A stretch of 13,068 nucleotides of DNA from Oscillospiraceae bacterium (GTDB lineage Bacteria; Bacillota; Clostridia; Oscillospirales; CAG-272): contig SVQJ01000030.1 in assembly GCA_015065395.1 (NCBI GenBank), positions 1 through 13,068 of the forward strand, in the 5' to 3' direction. Position 1 is the stretch's first letter. Each line of letters opens with the position of its first letter. The translations under genes and the position numbers were made by a program. This document shows, one piece after another, positions 7,125 through 13,068 of the stretch. The notes beneath the pieces were generated by a model. It saw only the letters and a list, made by a program, of their open reading frames with translations. It was not told the DNA's origin and did no database searches.

Positions 7125-7895
7125 TCACCCCTTAAGCCCCTTTATATATTCTTCCCAGCGGGGAAATTCAAATGCCACGTTTGCTGCCCTGTGGCTGTCT
7201 CCGGAAAGAACGAAGCTTGCACCGCGGGATAAAAGATACGTAAGGATTTGGCGGGCAGGATAAGGATGGCTCTTGTAGCCCCTCACGATGACCCCCGTGT
7301 TCACTTCAAAGGGAATACCGCTTTCAAGAAGCTTATCCGCCGCCGCCCTCCAAGCTTTGATATATCTCTCCGAGCTCTCGTCTATAAGAGGCTCCCTTTC
7401 GTTGAATTTCGTGACAAGATCGAAATGACCGATAATATCGGCGTTTGTTTTTTTAGGAATTTCGGCAACCGCCTTATAATAATCCTCGGCAAATGCCAAA
7501 TAATCTCCCGAATAGTATTCGAGAACGCTGTTTTTAAGGTCGGAGGCGCTTTTATCCACGGGAAGGAAATGCTCCCCCTTCCTTACATAGTGAACGGAGC
7601 CGATGATGTAATCAAAGCCCTCGTCCGCATCCACAGGATCGCTGTACAGATCCTGCTCAATGCCGCAAAGGATGCGGATACTGTCCTTATATTTTTCTTT
7701 AAGGGAAGAGATCTCCCTGCGGTACGCACCGTAATCTTCTCTTTTCATGCAGTATCCCGGATCAAAGGCAGTCTCGGAATGATCCGAAAAGCCAATAACA
7801 CAAAGGCCCTTTTCAATGGCGAAAAGAACTATCTCCTCGGGAGTGCTCCTTCCGTCGCTGAATGTGGAATGTATATGAAGGTCCATAGTTTTCAT
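7125..7895 (-). CDS. PHP-domain phosphoesterase, histidinol-phosphatase (HisJ)-like
   Basis: The 256-residue protein has the whole set of PHP metal-binding motifs: DLHIHS (His7, His9), Asp14, FSDHSE (His39), GIE (Glu80), GSVHY (His102), GHFDL (His157), EVNT (Asn199) and SGDSHRA (Asp233, His235). These bind a di- or trinuclear metal centre that hydrolyses phosphate esters. Length and motif order fit the HisJ family, which converts L-histidinol phosphate to histidinol in histidine synthesis. No other his gene is nearby, so a different phosphoester substrate is possible. ATG at 7895 is chosen over the ATG three codons later because GGAG lies six bases upstream. The gene sits 16 bases after sfsA and 6 bases before the membrane protein gene, consistent with one cytoplasmic-to-membrane operon. 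No catalytic residue appears to be missing. Confidence 0.9.
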   Translation of the reverse strand: MKTMDLHIHSTFSDGRSTPEEIVLFAIEKGLCVIGFSDHSETAFDPGYCMKREDYGAYRREISSLKEKYKDSIRILCGIEQDLYSDPVDADEGFDYIIGSVHYVRKGEHFLPVDKSASDLKNSVLEYYSGDYLAFAEDYYKAVAEIPKKTNADIIGHFDLVTKFNEREPLIDESSERYIKAWRAAADKLLESGIPFEVNTGVIVRGYKSHPYPARQILTYLLSRGASFVLSGDSHRAANVAFEFPRWEEYIKGLKG

Positions 7896-7911
7896 AATGT
7901 TCTCCGATCGA

Positions 7912-8604
7912 TTATAAAATAAAGCTGACAGGGCTGTCTATGTCAATGGACGAGGGAGTGACCGCGCAGTCCATGCAAAGGATGCGAACTCCCGACCGAC
8001 AGGCAGAAAGAAGGGCATCTGCAAATTCAGGATGCATCTCACGGTTGGGAGAAAAGCTGCGTGCACCCTTGAACTGAACCACAAAGAGGATATACGCCCC
8101 GTGCCCCGAAAGGGCAAGACTTGAAAGAGAACGAATATGCTTCACTCCCCGAAGCGTGGGCGCATCGGGAAAAAGCGCCGTCCCATCCTTCTCAAGGGTC
8201 ACCCCCTTTACCTCAAGATAGGTCTTTTTATCTCCGTCCTCAATGAAAAAATCAAATCGGGATTCTCCGTAGGTGTGTTCCCTTCTGATGCGGGCATCGG
8301 GAGAGAAAAGCTCCCCGCGTGCCAGCCACTCGTGAGCGGCATCGTTCACGACGCAGGAATCCATGTTTATGAGAATAGGCCCTCTTTCGGTCTCCTTTTC
8401 AACGCAGATAAGATCGTATTTCGTTTTTCTGCAAGGATTATCCGCAAGACTGAGCCAAACTCTCGCCCCGGGAACGAGCAGCTCGCGGCACCTGCCCGTG
8501 TTTTTCACATGGACCGTCTCCTCCGCACCCCCAACCATTACCTTTGCAATAAATCTGTTGGGGCGGGATAAAAACACGCCCTCCTTTATGCTATTATAGT
8601 TCAT
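7912..8604 (-). CDS. sfsA: SfsA family DNA-binding protein / sugar fermentation stimulation protein homologue
   Basis: The 230-residue product matches SfsA along its length: NRFIAKV, VHVKNTGRC, ELLVPGARV, YGESRFDF, LEVKGVTL, FPDAPTLRGVKH and SPNREMHPEFADAL appear in order. In Escherichia coli SfsA was linked to maltose metabolism and non-specific DNA binding. The conserved Asp (SRFDF) and Glu-x-Lys (LEVK) resemble a nuclease-like active site, but the true biochemical role is unsettled. The frame extends upstream to a TTG at 8730, but I place the start at the ATG at 8604: it has AGAGGT just upstream, gives the usual family length, and follows an extended -10 promoter near 8635 that would exclude the longer form. 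It is the first gene of the minus-strand run. Confidence 0.93.
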   Translation of the reverse strand: MNYNSIKEGVFLSRPNRFIAKVMVGGAEETVHVKNTGRCRELLVPGARVWLSLADNPCRKTKYDLICVEKETERGPILINMDSCVVNDAAHEWLARGELFSPDARIRREHTYGESRFDFFIEDGDKKTYLEVKGVTLEKDGTALFPDAPTLRGVKHIRSLSSLALSGHGAYILFVVQFKGARSFSPNREMHPEFADALLSACRSGVRILCMDCAVTPSSIDIDSPVSFIL

Positions 8605-8607
8605 ATT

Positions 8608-8613
8608 ACCTCT
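8608..8613 (-). promoter_or_regulatory. Ribosome binding site fixing the sfsA start
   Basis: AGAGGT lies three bases upstream of the ATG at 8604 on the minus strand. Spacing is somewhat short. The alternative TTG start at 8730 has no such site, so this decides the start. Confidence 0.65.
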
Positions 8614-8634
8614 GAAACGTCTTTTTCTGATACC

Positions 8635-8643
8635 ATTGTACCA
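8635..8643 (-). promoter_or_regulatory. Extended -10 promoter of sfsA operon
   Basis: The minus strand reads TGG-TACAAT (8643 down to 8635), an extended -10 about 30 bases upstream of the sfsA ATG. No convincing -35 was found. Initiation near 8627 would leave a 23-nt leader and could drive sfsA, the PHP gene and the first membrane protein gene. Confidence 0.5.
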
Positions 8644-8770
8644 TAAAAAGGCGCCAAATAGAATATTTTTCGCAATAAAACTACGAAAACGCCATGCATT
8701 GTCCACAAAAAAGTGTCCATGCCACATCAAAAGAGCAAAATAAACAAAAACGATTGCATATTTTTGTTAT

Positions 8771-8795
8771 GACAATGGCTCTATTAAATATTGTC
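8771..8795. promoter_or_regulatory. Candidate operator: inverted repeat upstream of -35
   Basis: GACAAT (8771-8776) and ATTGTC (8790-8795) are perfect 6-base arms with a 13-base spacer, placed immediately upstream of the -35-like element at 8801. A second inverted pair, GTTGCT (8800-8805) and AGCAAC (8836-8841), brackets the promoter. Either could bind a regulator, but arms this short occur by chance in A+T-rich DNA. Confidence 0.2.
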
Positions 8796-8800
8796 CGTTG

Positions 8801-8830
8801 TTGCTTTTGTTACATTTTATATGGTAAAAT
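8801..8830 (+). promoter_or_regulatory. Promoter of the giant secreted protein leader
   Basis: TTGCTT (8801-8806), an 18-base spacer and TAAAAT (8825-8830) preceded by TGG form an extended -10 promoter. Initiation is expected near 8837, about 150 nt upstream of the ATG at 8989, leaving a long 5' leader. Confidence 0.6.
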
Positions 8831-8856
8831 TTATTAGCAACGCGAAAAAGAAGGAA

Positions 8857-8874
8857 GTAAGAAAGAAATCTTAC
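8857..8874 (+). ncRNA. Small leader hairpin preceding the terminator hairpin
   Basis: GTAAGA (8857-8862) pairs with TCTTAC (8869-8874) around a 6-base loop. Its 3' arm overlaps the first two bases of the terminator stem. The same 5' arm could instead pair with TTCTTAC at 8933-8939, beyond the terminator. It may belong to a leader RNA with alternative folds; the pairings are seen, the regulation is inference. Confidence 0.3.
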
Positions 8875-8920
8875 CGAAAGGCGTATCTTTTTGAAAATAT
8901 ACCTTTCGGTTTTTTCTTTT
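8873..8920 (+). terminator. Intrinsic-terminator-like hairpin in the 5' leader
   Basis: ACCGAAAGG (8873-8881) pairs with CCTTTCGGT (8902-8910). After a 2-base bulge, TAT pairs with ATA. A run TTTTTTCTTTT follows directly (8910-8920). This is a canonical intrinsic terminator on the plus strand, located between the promoter and the ATG at 8989. It implies either attenuation of the downstream gene or a separate small RNA of about 80 nt from 8837 to 8920. Confidence 0.7.
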
Positions 8921-8988
8921 CAGTGCCTGAGCTTCTTACAAAGCATTTTACAAGTTTTTAATTATCCACATACTTAGGAGAAAATCTC

Positions 8989-11900
8989 ATGAAAAATTCC
9001 TACAAAAGAATACTTGCATTCTTTTTGGCAGTAATCATTTCTGTGGGGGCAATGCCCGTTGATATCCTTGCCCAAGAGGTTGGTGAGCTTATCGAGTCCC
9101 TCGAGCAGAATGACTCCTCCGATACTTCCGGGAACGCCGATGCAGAAGGTTCGACTGAGGCTGATTCCTGCGATCACCTGCAAACAACAATAGAAGTACA
9201 AGAGCCCACCTGCAAGGAAAACGGCTACAGGCAAACGGTCTGTTCTCTTTGCAGCGAGATCATTTCCAAAACAGAGCTCGAGAAAAGCACCGATCATACA
9301 CCGTCAGAGGCGGTCATCATTGAGCCCGGTTGCAAGCTCCCCGGCTCCGAGACGGTTTATTGCTCGGTTTGCAACGAAAAGCTGAGCGAGACCATCCTCC
9401 CCATCACAGAACATACTCCCGGCAAGGACGCTGATTGTACAAACGATCAGATATGTGCCGTTTGCCGTACCGTTCTTTCTCCCGCCATCGGACATCTGCC
9501 CAATTCCGAGGGTCGCTGTATGTATTGCTCTGCGAAGTCAGTGCTCACCGACGGCATCAAATATACACTGAACGAGGAGGACGGCACCGCCACCGTGACG
9601 GGTTATACCGGCGGCAGTAAGGAAATATACATAACAAACACTATTGAAGGCTGCACCGTTACCGCCATATCAGCAGCTGCCTTCGCAGATGCTGATGATA
9701 TCACCTCCGTCACCATTCCCGGTACCATTACCAATATCGAAGAAAACGCCTTTTCGGGATGCTCATCCCTCTCCCTCGTTATTTTTAATTCTACCGAGGA
9801 GCAGTGGAACAGCGTTAACATTGCAAGCGGAAACGAACCTTTTCTGAATTGTGAAAAGCTTTTCTTCCTGCGCTTTGAAAGCAATGGAGCTATGGCAGAG
9901 GTGCGCGATGACGTCATAGCCTCCGACGCTGACTTCATTTGTACCGTCTCAGATCCCGAAAGCATTGACATCAAATCCCCCGCGGGATTTGAAACCGAGA
10001 ACTCTGCGGTATACAGCATCAGCTTCGAAAAGGATGGAGAGATGATCGCTCCGATGTTCCCATTCACCCTCTCTATCCCCCTTCCCGAAACGCTGTCCGG
10101 TGAAAAATGCAAAGTATTCCACATAGATGAAAACGGAAATGCCGACGGTATCAATTCCTATTATGAGAACGGATACCTCCGTTTCGCCACCTCCCTTTCC
10201 GGGAATTTTGCTATCATGAGCATCGCCTACAGCATATGCGATGTGAACGCGGACGGAATTATCTCCGCAAAGGACCTTAACCTTATCAACAAAGCTCTTG
10301 CGGGAATACTGCCGTTTACTCCCGAAAGCCTTGCATTCTTCGCGGCAGACGTAGACGCGGACGGAATTCTCACAGCAAAGGACCTTAACAAGGCATACAG
10401 AATTGTTTCCGGAGGCGAAAGCATGCCCGCAGTGTGCGTTCACTATGAGAGAACAGTTCCCGGATACGCCGCCACCTGCGAAGAAAGCGGCCTTACAGAC
10501 GGGGTCGTTTGCGAAAAATGCCATAAGATCCTCACAGCACAGGCGGAGATTCCCCCTCTCGGCCATTATTCCGTAATAACCGAGCACATTGAGCCCACTT
10601 GCACCGACAACGGATATATTAAGCGTATCTGCCTTGTCTGCGAGCTTGAATATGCCGCTGAGATCCTTTATTCAAAGGGACATTCCTTCTCTGAAGGCGA
10701 GGTTATGCGCAACGCCACCTGTACCGAGGAAGGAATAATCCAGTCCACCTGCTCAGAATGCGGCAAAACCAACAGCACTCTCACCGATAAAATCGCTCAC
10801 TCCTACGAGCTTACAAGTGAAAATGATGACGGTACCTCCACCTATACCTGTTTTGCTTGCGGCTTCACCACCGTCACCTCCGGTGCTCCTGATGGCACCT
10901 CCACAGAGCGCTTCGAAAACAAATGCCCTGCCGATTATACATTTGAGATCGTCTCTGAAAACGACGAAGAATATATCCGCGAAAACTTAAAGATCATCGA
11001 TCTGAGATACAAAGATACGGAAAACGAGGCAGACGGATACGTTTCCTATGAGCTGACCGATATGGGCGACACTGTAAAGGTATCTCCCACCCAAGGATAT
11101 ACCGAGGGCAATTCCTACGTTGCCACGGTCAGCGGTGACATCCAATTCGCCGACAACAGCTCCACAGAGCTTCTCTTCTCCATCGAACGCGAGGAAACCA
11201 GTGAAATAGACATAAACGATGACGTTGTCTTTATTACTCTTCCCGATGAAGGCAGCGCAGAACGTGACAAGTATATCGTGGACACGGAAAGTGACGAAAA
11301 TTATATATATGCCACTATTCCCTCAGGCAGCGGCTACGATCACGTAACGGTGGGCGATATAGTCTGCATTGGTGAATACACCTCCGAAGAGCATTTTGTG
11401 AACACCCCCGGGCTTTACGCCAATTTCGGAAAGGTTGACCAAAAGCTGAACGCCTCAGGCGACAGCTTCACCCTGGTTCTTTCATGCCCTGCACTGGAAG
11501 AGATCTACGACTACATGGACGTCCATTACAATAAATACGCCATTATCGAGGACGAAGAGACCCTTGAAGCCATCGAAGATCAGGTTGAGCAGTCACTGTA
11601 TGCTAGCGAATATATGAACGAATACCTGACCTCTTCGATCCTCACCGCAAAAGTATACGCTGCAGAAAACTCTCTTGAGATCGAAGAACATGATATCAAT
11701 GTGGCTCTCGGCAAGCTTAACTTGCAGTTTGAGTCAAAAAATATTGAAAACGGTATATACGTTAGTGCTTACGGAAGCTTCGACATTATTACGAAAGATA
11801 AAGACAACTATACCTACACACTTAAGTTCTTCATGAAGGCTTCCTTTAAGGCAACCATAGAAACCTCGGCAGACGCTGCCGTCACTTGGTGGGGGCGCGT

Positions 11901-13068
11901 TGATAAGCTGGAATGCTTTGTTACGACCACAACCGTTACTTCCTTTGAAACAGGTGTGACGATCGAACTGGATCTGGAGCTTTTCAAGAGTAATAATCCG
12001 GATGCTCTCATAATGACCCCTTCGGGGATCTATCATACTAAGGAATGTGTACGCGTTTCCGATATAGCCGCTGATTCCTATACATCCATAACCGCCAAGG
12101 AAGCGGAAGAGTATTACGATAAAAAGAACGGCTTTATCACCAATGAATGTCCCGCCTGCAGACCCTTTACGAGCTACATGAACAATAATTTCTACGTATC
12201 CAATACGGATACAAAGACCGTTCATAAGTTTGTCTGCTGTTCTCTGGACCGATTCCAAGGTAACGACAATCTTATTTCTACAAATATTCCCAGATCATAT
12301 ACCTACTGCGAAAGCTGTAACCCCGGCATCGGAAGCGGTATAAGCTTTGATGAGTATATGTATGAAAAGCTGAAAGCTGTAAGCTGGTCTAAGATCTACG
12401 ATACCGTTACTGCATATACCAACAAAAAGGAAAATCAAGGGAAAGTAACAAAAGAGATACCGGTAAAAATAATACCTGTTTATTTTGGCGCGGTATTTGA
12501 GGTCCTCGTTGAACTTGAGGTTTCCATGGAGCTGCGAATAGAAGGTACCTTCAGCTATGAATACACACAAACCTGTATAAACGTTTCGGGAGTATATTTG
12601 AATGATGACGGTGATTTGGAAACCGTAAGCATTAAAGACAGCTTTGCAGAAACCAGCAAATTCAAGGTCATGGGCAAACTGGAATTTCTGGTAGGATTCC
12701 AGGCGGAAGTAAAGGTAACATTCCACGGATGTAATAAATTCTTATATATAAGCTTTTCCATCCGTGTTGGACCGTATTTTGATCTATACGGTATGTTCGC
12801 TATGGATATCGACTCCGAAGATAAATCACTCAGTTATTCCTACGGAACCGTATTTCTTGAAATAGGCTTCTACATTGATGCCAATATTAATTTTAAGGCC
12901 TTCATATTTGACTGCAGTCTCAGCCTAATAGGGGGAACGAAAAAACTGCCGATCATACGGGTTGGACACAATATAGGCTACTACAACTACATAGACTCCC
13001 CGGAATTTCTGGACGTGACCGGAAGCAAAATAGACTTAAACGGATATGATTTCAATATCCAATCCTTC
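8989..13068 (+). CDS. Giant secreted protein with CxxC repeats, BspA-like LRR and internal dockerin, 3' end outside window
   Basis: The frame is open for 1360 codons from ATG at 8989 (AGGAG at 8976-8980, 8 bases upstream) to the window edge. Seen in order: signal peptide with Lys/Arg start and hydrophobic core, likely cleaved near Ala28; a Cys/His repeat block (about 61-180) with CxxC pairs at 85/88, 125/128, 156/159 and 177/180; a BspA-like leucine-rich repeat (about 215-285) with SVTIPGTITNIEENAFSGCS; a linking region; a type I dockerin with calcium loops at 418-429 and 454-465; a second Cys/His block (about 483-624) with CxxC at 508/511, 548/551, 588/591 and 621/624; then a long beta-rich part. 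Two copies of a Cys/His module lie at about 1012-1059 and 1068-1112. Dockerins bind cohesins, and BspA-like repeats are linked to adhesion, so a surface or scaffold role is likely. No catalytic domain was recognised in the visible part, and the anchor, if any, lies beyond the edge. Confidence 0.88.
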   Translation, partial: MKNSYKRILAFFLAVIISVGAMPVDILAQEVGELIESLEQNDSSDTSGNADAEGSTEADSCDHLQTTIEVQEPTCKENGYRQTVCSLCSEIISKTELEKSTDHTPSEAVIIEPGCKLPGSETVYCSVCNEKLSETILPITEHTPGKDADCTNDQICAVCRTVLSPAIGHLPNSEGRCMYCSAKSVLTDGIKYTLNEEDGTATVTGYTGGSKEIYITNTIEGCTVTAISAAAFADADDITSVTIPGTITNIEENAFSGCSSLSLVIFNSTEEQWNSVNIASGNEPFLNCEKLFFLRFESNGAMAEVRDDVIASDADFICTVSDPESIDIKSPAGFETENSAVYSISFEKDGEMIAPMFPFTLSIPLPETLSGEKCKVFHIDENGNADGINSYYENGYLRFATSLSGNFAIMSIAYSICDVNADGIISAKDLNLINKALAGILPFTPESLAFFAADVDADGILTAKDLNKAYRIVSGGESMPAVCVHYERTVPGYAATCEESGLTDGVVCEKCHKILTAQAEIPPLGHYSVITEHIEPTCTDNGYIKRICLVCELEYAAEILYSKGHSFSEGEVMRNATCTEEGIIQSTCSECGKTNSTLTDKIAHSYELTSENDDGTSTYTCFACGFTTVTSGAPDGTSTERFENKCPADYTFEIVSENDEEYIRENLKIIDLRYKDTENEADGYVSYELTDMGDTVKVSPTQGYTEGNSYVATVSGDIQFADNSSTELLFSIEREETSEIDINDDVVFITLPDEGSAERDKYIVDTESDENYIYATIPSGSGYDHVTVGDIVCIGEYTSEEHFVNTPGLYANFGKVDQKLNASGDSFTLVLSCPALEEIYDYMDVHYNKYAIIEDEETLEAIEDQVEQSLYASEYMNEYLTSSILTAKVYAAENSLEIEEHDINVALGKLNLQFESKNIENGIYVSAYGSFDIITKDKDNYTYTLKFFMKASFKATIETSADAAVTWWGRVDKLECFVTTTTVTSFETGVTIELDLELFKSNNPDALIMTPSGIYHTKECVRVSDIAADSYTSITAKEAEEYYDKKNGFITNECPACRPFTSYMNNNFYVSNTDTKTVHKFVCCSLDRFQGNDNLISTNIPRSYTYCESCNPGIGSGISFDEYMYEKLKAVSWSKIYDTVTAYTNKKENQGKVTKEIPVKIIPVYFGAVFEVLVELEVSMELRIEGTFSYEYTQTCINVSGVYLNDDGDLETVSIKDSFAETSKFKVMGKLEFLVGFQAEVKVTFHGCNKFLYISFSIRVGPYFDLYGMFAMDIDSEDKSLSYSYGTVFLEIGFYIDANINFKAFIFDCSLSLIGGTKKLPIIRVGHNIGYYNYIDSPEFLDVTGSKIDLNGYDFNIQSF

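Larger units (their letters stand above)
8605..8988. other. Divergent intergenic region between sfsA and the giant secreted protein gene
   Basis: This 384-base A+T-rich region carries outward-facing promoters for both flanking genes (8635-8643 minus, 8801-8830 plus). It also holds an inverted repeat near the plus promoter, and a leader with a small hairpin and a terminator-like hairpin on the plus strand. No ATG-initiated frame lies between the plus-strand promoter and 8989. Nothing recognisable was seen in 8645-8770. Confidence 0.8.

Noticed and set aside
8605..8730. Longer N-terminus for SfsA from a TTG at 8730
   Set aside because: No ribosome binding site, 42 extra residues unlike the family, and the likely promoter lies inside this segment.
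8923..8961. Possible GTG-initiated 12-codon leader peptide after the terminator hairpin
   Set aside because: No ribosome binding site precedes the GTG and the codon content shows no regulatory amino-acid run.
9603..10587. Minus-strand frames of 183 and 212 codons under the giant protein gene
   Set aside because: They are shadows of a plus-strand frame that has a signal peptide, leucine-rich repeat and dockerin motifs; they show no domain or ribosome binding site.

Overview
The window looks like a chromosomal piece of an uncultured or gut-type Bacillota, most likely Clostridia. The grounds are near-consensus AGGAGG-type ribosome binding sites, TG-extended -10 promoters, zinc-ribbon membrane proteins, and a large secreted protein that combines CxxC repeats, a BspA-like leucine-rich repeat and a dockerin. 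This placement is inference; no rRNA or other phylogenetic marker is present. No tRNA, rRNA, CRISPR array or insertion sequence was seen.

Left part, minus strand (1-8604). Transcription runs right to left through five genes: sfsA (8604-7912), a HisJ-like PHP phosphoesterase (7895-7125), and three related single-pass membrane proteins (7118-5538, 5442-2647, and 2310 running off the left edge). sfsA, the PHP gene and the first membrane protein are packed with gaps of 16 and 6 bases and probably share one transcript from an extended -10 promoter near 8635. The other two membrane proteins each have their own promoter, near 5483 and 2341. The leftmost gene is open to the window edge and contains no stop.

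The three membrane proteins are diverged tandem paralogues. The two full-length ones have a cytoplasmic CxxC...CxxC zinc ribbon, a low-complexity linker, one transmembrane helix, a long predicted extracytoplasmic beta-rich region with shared motifs, and a C-terminal lipocalin-like domain (one or two copies). The third lacks both the zinc ribbon and the C-terminal domain. Each full-length copy carries a different striking tandem repeat: about 17 Glu/Ala octapeptides on the cytoplasmic side of one, and 16 consecutive Tyr-Asp dipeptides on the outer side of the other. Their function is unknown. The layout resembles the TcaA/YvbJ type of zinc-ribbon membrane protein, but no homology is claimed.

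Right part, plus strand (8989-13068). A divergent intergenic region carries a promoter and an 80-90 nt leader that ends in an intrinsic-terminator-like hairpin. It precedes a very large secreted protein, open for 1360 codons to the right edge. That protein has a signal peptide, two blocks of roughly 40-residue Cys/His repeats, a BspA-like leucine-rich repeat, an internal type I dockerin with two complete calcium loops, and, near residue 1010, a duplicated YHxxxC...CxxC module. It is probably a cell-surface or secreted adhesion/scaffold-type protein.

The best candidates for something undescribed are the tandem paralogue cassette with its two unrelated repeat tracts, and the hairpin leader in front of the giant secreted protein.
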